Shown: positions 1-9,849, counted from the first letter of the stretch. The stretch: 64,000 bases of DNA from Bacteroidota bacterium (GCA_027487835.1 JAIYCU010000037.1:1-64000); one strand, 5' to 3'. Notes: generated by a model from the letters alone, not told the origin. Numbers and translations are program-made.

Positions 1-3
1 TTG

Positions 4-76
4 TTGACCGACTAGGTTTCGAACCTAGACTCTTCTGAACCAAAATCAGACGTGTTGCCAGTTACACCATCGGTCA
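4..76 (-). tRNA. tRNA-Gln (anticodon TTG)
   Basis: The minus strand folds as a complete cloverleaf. The acceptor stem is TGACCGA/TCGGTCA, the anticodon stem TCTGA/TCAGA has the seven-base loop TTTTGGT (anticodon TTG), and the T-arm contains GGTTCGAAACC. The discriminator base is A and no CCA is encoded. The anticodon reads CAA/CAG glutamine codons. Length and all stems are normal. Confidence 0.95.
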
Positions 77-87
77 ATTAGGGATGG

Positions 88-117
88 CAAAGGTAGAAAA
101 ATTTCAAAAAAAGCAAA
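88..117 (-). promoter_or_regulatory. Candidate Bacteroidota promoter for tRNA-Gln
   Basis: On the minus strand TACCTTTG (95 to 88) matches the Bacteroidota -7 consensus TAnnTTTG. A TTTG (117 to 114) lies 18 nt upstream as a -33 element. Transcription would begin a few bases before the tRNA 5' end at 76. The rest of the 77-201 gap holds only AT-rich sequence. Confidence 0.55.
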
Positions 118-201
118 GCATTTCTCCATTTTTTTTGATTTTCCTTCTTCTGTGTGCAAAAATAAGAACTTTTGTGCGGTGCACACATGGATATTTGTAA
201 A

Positions 202-1389
202 ATGAATCAAACCTATTGTGTCGCCCTTGTTGTGAGCCGCTCTTCATACCGGTATAAGGCATATACTAGGCAATGCGTAGAGGTTTTACTCGCTTTGCAA
301 AAACAGGTTGTGATTATTTCACCCGATTGGATGGAATTGCAACAAGAGCTGATGGTAAAATTTAAGAATTATGCTGGTAAATTATCTTTTATCGGTATTG
401 AACCAACAACACATCAGTCAACTTTCCCAGGGAAACTTTTATTATACAAGCAATATTTCAAGCTTCGAGGGCTATTGCGACAAACCGAAAAACGAAATCA
501 AACGCAAGTTGATTTGGTATTTTTTATGCCAATTGAGGATTGGGTCAGACCGAATTTTGCAAAATGGATTTTTAAAAAATTATTTCCCTATTCATTTAGT
601 GGTTTACTCACTAAAACAATGGTGTATGAAGAGGGAAGTTTAAAATTAAATGTTGATCCAAAGTATTGGCACCCCGATTATTTATTATCTGCAACACATT
701 GTGTAGGCGTTTGTACCTTAGATAGATTTAATACTGAGAATATCAGAAGCAGAATTTATAAAAAGGTATGGGTTTTGCCTGATGTTTCAGATTTTGATTC
801 GGCAAATGATGAATTTGAGTTGGTTCAAACCGTAAAAAAAATGGCTAAAACCAGAATGATTGTGGGTTTAGTTGCTTTTAATGGGGAGTTTCCTTCAAAT
901 TTTATTCAATTGATTCTGAATACCAATGATTATTTTTTTGTACTAATTGGGCAGCTTTCACCTGAAATTTATACGGAAGAACAAAAAGAAATACTAGAAG
1001 ATTTGCTTTTGAGCAATAGAAAAAACTTCTTCCTTATTAACTTTAATCATTTAGAAAGGGAAGAGCTTAACAGACTAGTAAAAGAGTTTGATTTGGCCTA
1101 CTTAGATATTGGGGATAAAGAATTGCCCTCTGAGTTAATTACTAAGGCGGCAAAATTTCATAAACCTATTCTTTGTTTACAAAACGGGCAAAGTGCAAGA
1201 ATAGTTGATAAGTTTGATTTAGGAGTTGTGGTAATGCCAACCCTTTCCGCGCAGATGGAGGCTTTGCATATCTTTAAATTGCAAATTCCTTTTTCGCTTA
1301 ATTATAGTTTTGAAACTATGCGTACCTATGAAAAACTGCAAGGTCAGGATTATCTTAGACAAACTTGGGAGGAGTTATTATGGTTTTAA
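202..1389 (+). CDS. Glycosyltransferase-like protein (GT-B type, tentative)
   Basis: A 395-residue protein with no signal peptide. The open frame begins at a TTG (172), but ATG at 187 or 202 is more likely. I take 202 because the sequence then opens directly into a hydrophobic strand (CVALVV), as in Rossmann-type folds. The C-terminal half alternates strands and helices. It ends with a segment like the donor-binding half of GT-B enzymes (choice of a target, KPILCL, then a region around FDLGVVV), but no diagnostic sugar-nucleotide motif is clear. The following methyltransferase suggests a surface-polysaccharide role. The family assignment is an inference. Confidence 0.45.
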   Translation: MNQTYCVALVVSRSSYRYKAYTRQCVEVLLALQKQVVIISPDWMELQQELMVKFKNYAGKLSFIGIEPTTHQSTFPGKLLLYKQYFKLRGLLRQTEKRNQTQVDLVFFMPIEDWVRPNFAKWIFKKLFPYSFSGLLTKTMVYEEGSLKLNVDPKYWHPDYLLSATHCVGVCTLDRFNTENIRSRIYKKVWVLPDVSDFDSANDEFELVQTVKKMAKTRMIVGLVAFNGEFPSNFIQLILNTNDYFFVLIGQLSPEIYTEEQKEILEDLLLSNRKNFFLINFNHLEREELNRLVKEFDLAYLDIGDKELPSELITKAAKFHKPILCLQNGQSARIVDKFDLGVVVMPTLSAQMEALHIFKLQIPFSLNYSFETMRTYEKLQGQDYLRQTWEELLWF

Positions 1390-1414
1390 ATTTCAGTTTA
1401 ATTATCTTGCAAGG

Positions 1415-2185
1415 GTGAAATGTAAGATATGCAAACAATCATTGCAGCAGATATTTGAGGCAGTAGTACTTAGAAAATATACCGTAAAATATTATTGCTG
1501 CGATCAGTGTGGTTTTATACAGCCAGAAGAACCATATTGGCTTCAAGAGGCTTATGAGAGTCCTTTGAACACAGAGGATACGGGCATTTTAAAAAGAAAC
1601 GAATATTTTAGAAGTAAGGTTGCCTTACTATTATTAGACCTTTTTGGTTCTCAAGGACGTTTTTTGGATTACGGCGGCGGTTACGGAGTTTTTACACGGA
1701 TAATGAGAGATATTGGTTTTGATTATTATTGGCAGGATAAATATGCCCAAAATCTTTTGTCAAGGGGTTTTAGCCATCATGAGGGTACAACTTATCAAGC
1801 CATAACTGCCTTTGAGGTTTTTGAGCATTTAACAGATGTTCACGCAGAGTTAGATGAAATGCTGACCTATTCTGATACTATTATTTTTTCAACTTTATTA
1901 CATGAAAATGGTAAAATTCCTGAAAAAAATTGGTGGTATTATGCTTTTAATCATGGACAACATATTTCACTTTTTACGCAAAAATCGCTTGAGATGTTAG
2001 CTGCTTCAAAAGGGCTAAATTTTTATACAAATGGCGTTCATTTGCATATGTTTACCCGAAAACGGTATTCAAATTTCAGCTTTAAAAAGCAACTATTTTT
2101 GGCTAAATGGGGGTGGTTTAAAATTAAAATTCAGGGACTAAGTAGTAAAACAGACAGCGATTTTGAAACATTAACTAACGGTTAA
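1415..2185 (+). CDS. Class I SAM-dependent methyltransferase with N-terminal zinc-binding Cys motif
   Basis: 256 residues from a GTG at 1415. The first residues are MKCKICKQ and a second Cys pair follows (CCDQCG), which gives a small zinc-binding head. Next comes the SAM-binding glycine loop DYGGGYGVF. The post-motif segment AFEVFEHL resembles the catalytic region of Methyltransf_11/23 enzymes such as those that modify sugars. The open frame reaches back to an ATG at 1310. That start would overlap the preceding gene by 80 bp, whereas GTG 1415 begins 25 bp after its stop and places CxxC at the start, as in relatives. The substrate is unknown. Confidence 0.65.
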   Translation: MKCKICKQSLQQIFEAVVLRKYTVKYYCCDQCGFIQPEEPYWLQEAYESPLNTEDTGILKRNEYFRSKVALLLLDLFGSQGRFLDYGGGYGVFTRIMRDIGFDYYWQDKYAQNLLSRGFSHHEGTTYQAITAFEVFEHLTDVHAELDEMLTYSDTIIFSTLLHENGKIPEKNWWYYAFNHGQHISLFTQKSLEMLAASKGLNFYTNGVHLHMFTRKRYSNFSFKKQLFLAKWGWFKIKIQGLSSKTDSDFETLTNG

Positions 2186-2197
2186 AGTCATAAATAT

Positions 2198-2227
2198 TTG
2201 GTTTTAAACCTTCAATGATTAATTTTG
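2198..2227 (+). promoter_or_regulatory. Bacteroidota-type promoter of the giant secreted-protein gene
   Basis: TTG (2198-2200) is followed after 19 nt by TAATTTTG (2220-2227), a full match to TAnnTTTG at the normal spacing. The predicted transcript start near 2232 leaves a leader of about 35 nt before the ATG at 2269. Confidence 0.6.
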
Positions 2228-2268
2228 AGAGGTTAACATGCTTTGGAAATCTTTAAAAATCAATCAAG

Positions 2269-5200
2269 ATGATTAGAAAATTATTCGTATTAGTTTTTGT
2301 TTTTATAATTTGTGCACTCGCAGGCAAGGCTCAAACATTTAGTTGGGGGATTAGAGCAGGTACTTCTGGGATTGATAATTATAAGGCAGTGGCGATTGAT
2401 GCGCAAAATAATGTTTATGGCCTATTTTATTTTAATGCACTCCTTACCATAGATAGCGCGGGCACGCCGAAGACATTTAATACAGCAGGGCAGCAAGATG
2501 TTTTAATTGTAAAATACAATTGTAATAAAGTTTTCCAATGGGCTGTGCAAGTGGGAGGTACTTTTAGTGATGGAGGAAGTAACGTATTTTCTGATTTGGT
2601 GGCAGATACAAGTGGTAATATTTATGTGGCCTCTACTATTACTGGATCTGCAAATTTTATATCTGGAAGTGGTCAAACAACCAATAGAACGAGTGCTGGG
2701 GCTCAAGATGGCTTTTTAATGAAGCTTGGTTCGGATGGAACCATTCAATGGATTAATTTATTGGGTGGTACAAATAATGATGAGGCAACTTCTGTGGTAG
2801 TAGATCGCCTTCAAAATGTTTATGTGGCAGGATATCACACTGGCAACGCTACATTTGGTAGCACAACTCCGCCTAATTTGCTTCGAAATTCTTTAGCTGG
2901 CTCTGCAGATTATTTTCTTGTAAAATACAATCCTGCGGGTGTTGCACAATATTTAGTAGGTGGTGCTTCTAACGGAACTGATTTAATAAATAGCATTGCT
3001 GTAGATAGTTCTTTCAATATTTATGCGGTGGGCGTATTTGGTGGAGGTGGAAATTTTAACGGATTTTTTGGGGCAAATGCGCTTAATAATTCTGCAGGAA
3101 ATGGAGCATTTTTGGCCGCATTCAATGCAACTGGTGCCGCGCAATGGGGCGTGGGCATGGGGGCAGCTTTAAACGAGGTGATGAATGATGTGGTGGTGGA
3201 CGACCAAACCAATCGAATATTTGTTTCAGGTTCTTTTCAAGGCACAAGTACGTTAACCTCAAGACCAGGAGGCACAGCGCAAAATTTAACAGCGATTGGA
3301 AACTTTGACGCTTTTATTGCTGCCTTTACCCTTACAGGTGGCACGCAATGGGCAAGATCTTTTGCTGGCGCGTCTAATGAAAATGCTAACTCGGTTGAAT
3401 TAAGTGCAACTGGAGAACTAATTGTGACTGGTGAGATTAATGGTAGTACAAATTTTGGAGGAACTACATTGAATACTGTTGGAGGTTCAAATATTTTTGT
3501 TGCACGTTACTCCCAATTAAATTCTTATATCTCAGCTATAAATTTATCCCAAGCCAGTCCAGGAACTGGCTTTTACTTAAAAAGGTCTCCTAGCAGTCAA
3601 ATTTATATTGCGGGAAGATTTAGTAATTCACTCATTTTTGGAAATGATACATTAACTGCTGTTTCAAATTCTGATGGATTTATTGCTCGAATGCAAGATT
3701 TAGATACAACCTTCTTAACAGTTAATAAAACCTCCCTCATTTGTACAGGTGATACCGTAAATTTCTTCATTCCTAATAAATCTCTTGGTACCTTTAAGTG
3801 GTATCGAAATGATACGCTTTTTACCATCACTACAGCCCCTTCTGTTAGGGCATGGGAAAGTGGTGTTTATAAAGTTGTTTCTTCTAATAATTGTGCAACT
3901 GATAAAGAATCTGTGTCTTTCACTGTGGTTAGAAGTGTTTTTTATAATGCCCCAGCAATTTCTAATATTTCAATTTGTACGGGAGATAGTGGATATCTTA
4001 ATTCCGCTGGTGCCCAATTGTTTGCTTGGTTCCCTTCTGCTGGCTTGAGCGACTCTACTTTGGCTTCGCCAATGGTGAAGGTAAATGCCAATACAACCTA
4101 TTATTTATTGAGGGCAACAGGAAGTTGCATTGATTTGGACACAGTTACAGTATCTATACTCACTAATTGTTGCCTCACTTGCTCTAGCCCTTTTCAACTT
4201 AATCAAGGTGCAGTTGCTTGCTATACTTTTACAGGTAATGCAATTGATGAAAGTGGAAATGGTAATAATGCACAAGTTTTTAATGCTGTTTTAGCTCCAG
4301 ACAGGTTTAATGTTGCGGCAAGATCATATCAGTTTAATGGATTTAATAGCTATTTGGAGGTGCCTAATTCTGTTTCACTTGCCTCTCCATCCACCGAAAT
4401 CTCTTTCACTTTTTGGGCAAGAGTAACCAATTGGACATTCAATGCTGGGGTTCAATACAATCCTATTCTAAGCAAATCAAATGGTACTGCTTCAGCTCAA
4501 TATAGAGCTATGATAAGGACCAATGGTTCCTATGCCATGATTGGGGGTAATAGTTGGAATGGGGTGATTGGTTCAAATACAAATATCAATATTTGGTATT
4601 TCTTCTGTATCACAGCAAGAAATGACACCATGTTTTATTATCGAAATGGCGCTTTACTTGGTTTTGCCGTTGGCCCAACAGCATACACCCTAAATAATAC
4701 AACCCCACTAAGAATTGGTAGAAATGATGTTAATACCCTTGCTTTTTTTAGTGGAAGACTGGATGAACTAAGAATTTACAATAGAACACTTGATCAAGCT
4801 GAGATTACTAAACTTTATAACCTAAGTGTAATTAACGGACTTCCTTTAATTAATGCGGGTACCGATAAAAACATATGTAAAGGCGATTCGGTTCAATTAA
4901 CCACCGTAGGTACTGTTGGAAATTACCTTTGGACCCCAAGTGTTTTTCTGTCTAGTGATACAGCAAGAAGTCCTTTTAATAAAGGTGATACAAGTACAAC
5001 TTACATTACACAGGTTGATTATTTCGGTTGTAAAAATTATGATACGGTAAGGGTTAATGTAACAACTTTTGAACCTACAATTGGTTCAGATCAAACTATT
5101 TGTAGCGGAGATACTGCAACCTTGATTGTTTCAAATGGGGGTAACACTTTTGCTTGGAATCCAAATTATAGATTAATAGGCTCAAATAATGATACAGCGT

Positions 5201-7161
5201 TGGTATTTCCTTTAGTAGATACAAGCTATATTATGGCCTCTAATAATGGCATTTGTATTCGAAGGGATACCGTTAGAATTACGGTAAATTCTGTAACGTT
5301 AAATGCAGGTCCTGATGCAACAGTTTGTCAAAAGGATACCGCGAAATTTACGGTTATTAGCAACGGGACCGTGAGGTGGTCGCCGCTTACTTATTTAAGT
5401 GATTCAATTGGCACCAATGTATATGCTTTACCTGATAGTAATATTACCTATATTCTTCAAGCAAATAACCTTGGTTGTCTAAGGTATGATACTGTTTCGG
5501 TTGTTACAGTGCAACTGCCAGTGAATGCAGGAACAGATAAGTTGATTTGTTTTGGTGATTCTGTTCAATTAAATGCTACAGGGGGTTCCAGTTATATTTG
5601 GTTGCCAAATTATCGAATTTCAGATTCTTCATCAGCAACACCTACTGTTTTCCCAGCAGTTCCAACTATATATTTTGTTGCTTCTTTTAATGGCTTATGC
5701 GCAAGATACGATAGTGTTTTTGTAGATGTGCGAACCCGATTTGCTGATGCCGGCCCTGATAGAACTATTTGCAATGGAGATAGTGCTGTAATTGGTGTGA
5801 GTGCAAACGGTATTAAAACTTGGTCACCCATTATTGGAATTGATACGAGTTCAATAACCCCCTACGCAAAGCCAAGCACTACTACTACTTATTATCTTAC
5901 AGGCAATAATGGAGGCTGTTTAGCATATGACACAGTTACGGTTAATGTCCTTAATTTTAATATTAATGCAGGAATCGATAGGGTTATTTGCAAAGGTGAT
6001 AGCATTCAATTGGGTGTTTCTGGGGGTGTAAAATATAACTGGCTACCATTTTATAATATTAGCGATTCAGGAATAGCAAATCCGTGGGTGAAGCCAGATG
6101 TTACCACTAATTACTTAGCCATCTCAACCAATGGATATTGCGTAAGAATTGATACCGTATTAATAGATGTTAGAAACCTTACCGTAAATGCAGGGATTGA
6201 TACAAGTGTTTGTATTGGAGAAAGTGTAAAGCTTACGGCTACGGGTGCTGCATCCTATCAATGGACGCCTATTTCCAATATTGATAACCCAACCATAGCA
6301 GGGCCAACCGTTACACCTACTGCCACTACCGCTTATATTGTATTAGGTTTTGATGGAGTTATTTGTCAGAAGTATGATACAGTTGTGGTAAGGGTTAGAA
6401 ATTACCCAACGGTTAATGCAGGGGTAGATTTAAGACATTGCCCGAATGAGTTCTTAGATATGAACGCCACCATTACAGATTATACGCGTTTAGAATGGCT
6501 GCCTGCCACTTTCTTAAGTGATAAGTTTACACTTAATCCTCAGGTTTCTGTGAAGTCGAATACTAACTATGTACTAAATGCATGGAATGGACATTGCTAT
6601 AGTTCAGATACCATGACGGTGAGTGTTAATCCTAAAGTCCTTGCAAAGTTTAGTGCCTCTCCGCAAAGTGGATTTGCGCCTTTGCCTGTTACCTTTACAA
6701 ACCTAAGTACCAACGCTTATTTTTATGTTTGGGATTTTGGTGACAATGGGGCAACAGATACTGCTACAAATCCTACCTATACTTTTAATGCGGAAGGCCG
6801 TTACACCGTTTTACTCTTAGCTAGGGATAGTTCAGGATGTTTTGATACCATATCACTTCCAATTACTATTCAAGAAAAGGAATCAATTTTTATGCCTAAT
6901 GCCTTTACACCAAATGGCGATGGTCTTAATGATAGGTTTGAACCTACCTATAACGCCATTAAATTTGAGTATGTAGAGTATCAAATTTTTAATAGGTGGG
7001 GTGTAGAAATTTTCAAAACAAAAATACCTTCAGGTGCCGCTTGGGATGGAAAAGTGAATGGGTTAGCAGAGCCTTCAGGTGTTTTCACCTATGTTGGGTT
7101 TGCTAAAGATTTAAAGGGTAAGATTTACGAACTAAAAGGTTCAGTGACACTTATCCGTTAA
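2269..7161 (+). CDS. Giant secreted adhesin-like protein with LamG, PKD and type IX secretion C-terminal domain
   Basis: 1630 residues. A signal peptide (about 1-22, ending GKAQ) is followed by a beta-propeller-like region with recurring IYVAG/IYAVG units (SBBP-like, to about 430). A LamG/concanavalin-like domain lies at about 648-855. Eight tandem Ig-like units of 73-75 residues follow (about 861-1458), each opening with NAGxDxxIC and a GDS/GDT. A PKD domain with the VWDFGDNG motif lies near 1459-1535. The C-terminus starts IFMPNAFTPNGDGLND and contains FNRWG, the hallmark of the gliding-motility (TIGR04131) sorting domain. It is therefore predicted to be exported by the type IX system and attached to, or released from, the surface. 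Its ligand is unknown. Confidence 0.9.
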   Translation: MIRKLFVLVFVFIICALAGKAQTFSWGIRAGTSGIDNYKAVAIDAQNNVYGLFYFNALLTIDSAGTPKTFNTAGQQDVLIVKYNCNKVFQWAVQVGGTFSDGGSNVFSDLVADTSGNIYVASTITGSANFISGSGQTTNRTSAGAQDGFLMKLGSDGTIQWINLLGGTNNDEATSVVVDRLQNVYVAGYHTGNATFGSTTPPNLLRNSLAGSADYFLVKYNPAGVAQYLVGGASNGTDLINSIAVDSSFNIYAVGVFGGGGNFNGFFGANALNNSAGNGAFLAAFNATGAAQWGVGMGAALNEVMNDVVVDDQTNRIFVSGSFQGTSTLTSRPGGTAQNLTAIGNFDAFIAAFTLTGGTQWARSFAGASNENANSVELSATGELIVTGEINGSTNFGGTTLNTVGGSNIFVARYSQLNSYISAINLSQASPGTGFYLKRSPSSQIYIAGRFSNSLIFGNDTLTAVSNSDGFIARMQDLDTTFLTVNKTSLICTGDTVNFFIPNKSLGTFKWYRNDTLFTITTAPSVRAWESGVYKVVSSNNCATDKESVSFTVVRSVFYNAPAISNISICTGDSGYLNSAGAQLFAWFPSAGLSDSTLASPMVKVNANTTYYLLRATGSCIDLDTVTVSILTNCCLTCSSPFQLNQGAVACYTFTGNAIDESGNGNNAQVFNAVLAPDRFNVAARSYQFNGFNSYLEVPNSVSLASPSTEISFTFWARVTNWTFNAGVQYNPILSKSNGTASAQYRAMIRTNGSYAMIGGNSWNGVIGSNTNINIWYFFCITARNDTMFYYRNGALLGFAVGPTAYTLNNTTPLRIGRNDVNTLAFFSGRLDELRIYNRTLDQAEITKLYNLSVINGLPLINAGTDKNICKGDSVQLTTVGTVGNYLWTPSVFLSSDTARSPFNKGDTSTTYITQVDYFGCKNYDTVRVNVTTFEPTIGSDQTICSGDTATLIVSNGGNTFAWNPNYRLIGSNNDTALVFPLVDTSYIMASNNGICIRRDTVRITVNSVTLNAGPDATVCQKDTAKFTVISNGTVRWSPLTYLSDSIGTNVYALPDSNITYILQANNLGCLRYDTVSVVTVQLPVNAGTDKLICFGDSVQLNATGGSSYIWLPNYRISDSSSATPTVFPAVPTIYFVASFNGLCARYDSVFVDVRTRFADAGPDRTICNGDSAVIGVSANGIKTWSPIIGIDTSSITPYAKPSTTTTYYLTGNNGGCLAYDTVTVNVLNFNINAGIDRVICKGDSIQLGVSGGVKYNWLPFYNISDSGIANPWVKPDVTTNYLAISTNGYCVRIDTVLIDVRNLTVNAGIDTSVCIGESVKLTATGAASYQWTPISNIDNPTIAGPTVTPTATTAYIVLGFDGVICQKYDTVVVRVRNYPTVNAGVDLRHCPNEFLDMNATITDYTRLEWLPATFLSDKFTLNPQVSVKSNTNYVLNAWNGHCYSSDTMTVSVNPKVLAKFSASPQSGFAPLPVTFTNLSTNAYFYVWDFGDNGATDTATNPTYTFNAEGRYTVLLLARDSSGCFDTISLPITIQEKESIFMPNAFTPNGDGLNDRFEPTYNAIKFEYVEYQIFNRWGVEIFKTKIPSGAAWDGKVNGLAEPSGVFTYVGFAKDLKGKIYELKGSVTLIR

Positions 7162-7175
7162 TTATAATTTTAATA

Positions 7176-7218
7176 AGGCAGAATCATGTATAGGCAGGCC
7201 GAAGGTTCTGCCTATACA
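7176..7218 (+). other. Overlapping inverted repeats after the giant gene
   Basis: Two perfect pairings compete for the same bases. AGGCAGAA (7176-7183) pairs with TTCTGCCT (7206-7213). TGTATAGGCAG (7187-7197) pairs with CTGCCTATACA (7208-7218) around a 10-nt loop. No T-tract follows, so this is not a standard intrinsic terminator. It may stabilise the 3' end of the upstream mRNA. Confidence 0.5.
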
Positions 7219-7269
7219 CTTACAATATAAAGGACTATATGCCTTCAATCGTTTTATTTGTTTGCAGTG

Positions 7270-7980
7270 ATGGCGAGTGATTATTTCGATTTTAAACAAT
7301 TTAGGGTTTATCATAGTCAATGTGCTATGAAAGTAGGCACTGATAGCGTTTTGTTGGGTTGTCTAATTCCACCGCAAGAAAATATCTCATCCATTTTGGA
7401 TATTGGCACTGGCTCTGGAATTATTGCTTTAATGCTTGCGCAGCGCTTTCCAAATGCGCAAGTGGATGCCATAGAAATTGATGAAGCTGCAGCAAAACAA
7501 GCCAAAGATAATTTTGAACAAAGCAAATGGGCTGAGCGTTTAAGAATTACGAAAGTTGCTTTGCAAGCTTTTGTGCCACATAAAACCTATCAAATTATTG
7601 TGAGCAACCCGCCATTTTTTGTAATCGAGCATTCCTATGAAATGCCTGACTCTGCAAGAAAGAATGCACGTTATACGCAGCACTTAACGCATGCGGAACT
7701 TATACAAAAAGCCGTTTCAATGCTAGCTGAGGAGGGTACTTTCTATGTGGTGCTTCCTGCAACAATTGCAAATGAGTTTGTAAAAACTTCTTCGGGTTTC
7801 GGTTTGAACCAAACGTTTGAGTTAGCTATTATTATGAAGCCAAATGGGCCAATTTCCCGCTACATACTTGGTTTTAAGCTGAGCGAAGCAAAATCATTTA
7901 GCAATACTTTTACAGTTTATGACTCATTTGGAAAAAGGAGCGAAGCCTATGTTCAAATTAGCTCAGAGTTTTACCTCTGA
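7270..7980 (+). CDS. trmN6: tRNA1(Val) (adenine(37)-N6)-methyltransferase
   Basis: 236 residues from ATG 7270 (a TTG lies 12 bp upstream in frame). It methylates N6 of A37 in a valine tRNA, a cytosolic reaction using SAM. The SAM loop DIGTGSG lies near residue 45, an acidic motif after strand 2 reads AIEID, and the N6-adenine catalytic motif NPPF lies near 113-117. Length and motif order match the YfiC/TrmN6 family. Its last 18 bp overlap the end of the convergent saccharopine dehydrogenase-family gene. Confidence 0.85.
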   Translation: MASDYFDFKQFRVYHSQCAMKVGTDSVLLGCLIPPQENISSILDIGTGSGIIALMLAQRFPNAQVDAIEIDEAAAKQAKDNFEQSKWAERLRITKVALQAFVPHKTYQIIVSNPPFFVIEHSYEMPDSARKNARYTQHLTHAELIQKAVSMLAEEGTFYVVLPATIANEFVKTSSGFGLNQTFELAIIMKPNGPISRYILGFKLSEAKSFSNTFTVYDSFGKRSEAYVQISSEFYL

Positions 7981-9297
7981 GTGTTTAAAGGATATACCAA
8001 GTGTATTTAGTTCTTTTAGGATTGGCTGATAAAACTCTTTACTGATTGGTATTTGTACACCACTGACTTTAATTTTTCCTTGCAAAATTAATTTTGCTGC
8101 AATGCCCATTGGCAGTCCTACTGTTTTTGCCATGGCAGTATGGGTTTGATTATCGCCTTTTACCACCAAGCTTGCTTCCATCTTGTAATGATTGCCTTTT
8201 AGTTGATAGGATAGTTCATGTTTCATTACAATTTGGTCTAATTCTTCTTTTTGAAGCATCCATTTTTCTTGTAATAATTTTTGCAAAGCTTGCGCCGGTG
8301 TTGCCTTTGGAAGTCCGATGGCTTTTGGTTCAAACAAACCTAACCATTGTATATTCTTAAAGGCTTTTGCTGATTTCTTTAGCCCTAAAAAGGTACAAAT
8401 TTCGTCTTCTAAGTTATGTGTATTTGCATTTGGAATTAAACTGCAAAGCAAATCCCTATAACTTAATTTTTCGGGTTGAATTAACTCATAACTATCATCT
8501 GTTAAGCCAAGGCTCACCAATTGTTGCCAGCTTTCGCAAAAGCCTTTTCCCCTAAGTGTTCCCCTTAACACTGTTTGAGCAGAACCAATGCCGTAAGGTT
8601 CTATATAACTCAATGAATCGCGGTTAGCATAAGCATCATAGGTGCCATGTCCTTTAACTTTTATTTGTTTTGTTTGGGCAAATATTCTGCTAGGTGGAAT
8701 AAGTTTTAACAATCCATTGTCTAAATATTTAGCAGTGGCTTGCCCTGCTAAAACTACATTCCTTGGGTTCCAAGTAAATTTATAATGCCAAGGATTATTA
8801 TCATATTCTGGCGCCACCAAGCCGCCGCAGTAAGATTCAAAAGCAGTTACCTTTCCCCCCTTTTCATGTACTTGATGAATCATTTCCATGGCAGAAAGGT
8901 GGTCAATGCCAGGGTCTAAGCCAACCTCATTTAAAATTAGTATGCCTGCTTTAAGCGCAAGCGGATGTAGCCTGCGCATTTCTTCACTTACATATGAAGC
9001 AGTAACCATAGGTATTTTAAGCGCTATGCAATTTTGTGCAATAAGATGATGCAGCTGCGGCGGTAATAAAGAAATTACTATATCTGATTTTTTGATAAGC
9101 GCCGCTCTTCTGTTTTCATCCAAGATATTTAAGGCATGTGGTGTTCCTAATTTACTTTTGCCAACTCTGCTTTTTGCTGCTTCAATATTGGTATCTGCAA
9201 CCATTATTTGCCAGTTTTCTTTACGGGCATTTTTAAGTAAATATTGGATAAGGCTTGAGGAAGATAAGCCAGCACCTAACACTAAAATCTTTTTCAT
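7963..9297 (-). CDS. Saccharopine dehydrogenase-family NADP-dependent oxidoreductase
   Basis: 444 residues. The N-terminus is a Rossmann fold with VLGAGLSS at residues 6-13. A later segment, LNEVGLDPGIDHLSAM, is the conserved signature of the saccharopine dehydrogenase C-terminal domain, and the length matches single-domain saccharopine reductase-type proteins. The family acts in lysine metabolism (LYS9-like) or homospermidine-type chemistry. No lysine-pathway genes are adjacent, so the substrate is open. It is divergent from the cytidine deaminase gene and converges on trmN6. Confidence 0.8.
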   Translation of the reverse strand: MKKILVLGAGLSSSSLIQYLLKNARKENWQIMVADTNIEAAKSRVGKSKLGTPHALNILDENRRAALIKKSDIVISLLPPQLHHLIAQNCIALKIPMVTASYVSEEMRRLHPLALKAGILILNEVGLDPGIDHLSAMEMIHQVHEKGGKVTAFESYCGGLVAPEYDNNPWHYKFTWNPRNVVLAGQATAKYLDNGLLKLIPPSRIFAQTKQIKVKGHGTYDAYANRDSLSYIEPYGIGSAQTVLRGTLRGKGFCESWQQLVSLGLTDDSYELIQPEKLSYRDLLCSLIPNANTHNLEDEICTFLGLKKSAKAFKNIQWLGLFEPKAIGLPKATPAQALQKLLQEKWMLQKEELDQIVMKHELSYQLKGNHYKMEASLVVKGDNQTHTAMAKTVGLPMGIAAKLILQGKIKVSGVQIPISKEFYQPILKELNTLGISFKHSEVKL

Positions 9298-9363
9298 GCG
9301 TTTATTTCTTTTGGGCGAAGCTAATTACTATGTGCTATTTCCCAAAATTAACTAAAATTGAAT

Positions 9364-9849
9364 ATGCGAATTATCAAAAAAGAACTCAGTTTAATAAGCG
9401 TTAGCGATATTTCTGAGCTTTCTGTTGCAGATGCCAACTTATTACTAAAAGCCAAGGCAGCCTTAAAGGATGCCTATGCGCCCTATTCTTCCTTTTTAGT
9501 TGGTTGTGCAATATTATTGGTAAATGGCGAAATAGTAATTGGGAATAACCAAGAAAATGCAGCTTATCCAAGTGGTTTATGTGCAGAGCGCGTGGCTATT
9601 TTTTATGCAGGTGCTGCCTATCCAGGTGTGCCAATTATCGCCATGGCAATTACGGCCAAATCAAGTTCTCAAATACTGTCAAAGCCCGTAATGAGCTGCG
9701 GTGCTTGCCTTCAAAGCATTGCAGAATATGAGCATAGGTATCAACAAACAATTAGAACAATTTTACAAGGTGAAACAGGGGATATTTATATTGCAGAAGC
9801 TGGTACCCAAACCTTTTTGCCGTTTCAATTTTCAGCCAATGAATTATGA
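9364..9849 (+). CDS. cdd: Cytidine deaminase
   Basis: 161 residues from ATG 9364 (a TTG lies 6 bp upstream). It deaminates cytidine/deoxycytidine to the uridine forms in pyrimidine salvage. The zinc ligand and catalytic Glu lie in CAERVAIF (Cys73, Glu75), and the second zinc pair lies in SCGACLQ (Cys112, Cys115). Tetrameric cytidine deaminases usually read PCGACRQ, so Pro to Ser and Arg to Leu are unusual but leave the zinc site intact. Its stop overlaps the adenine deaminase start (ATGA), pointing to a co-translated salvage operon. Confidence 0.85.
   Translation: MRIIKKELSLISVSDISELSVADANLLLKAKAALKDAYAPYSSFLVGCAILLVNGEIVIGNNQENAAYPSGLCAERVAIFYAGAAYPGVPIIAMAITAKSSSQILSKPVMSCGACLQSIAEYEHRYQQTIRTILQGETGDIYIAEAGTQTFLPFQFSANEL

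Noticed and set aside
14-24. A near-copy of the dispersed motif (GGTTCGAAACC on the minus strand)
   Set aside because: This is the conserved T-arm of tRNA-Gln and is unrelated to the dispersed 10-mer.
1310-1414. Upstream ATG starts (1310, 1328) for the methyltransferase
   Set aside because: They would overlap the previous gene by 62-80 bp and add residues before the conserved MKCKIC start; GTG 1415 is preferred.
9309-9347. TTTTGGG/CCCAAAA inverted repeat in the gap before cytidine deaminase
   Set aside because: The arms are 25 nt apart and only 7 bp; too weak to call a site.
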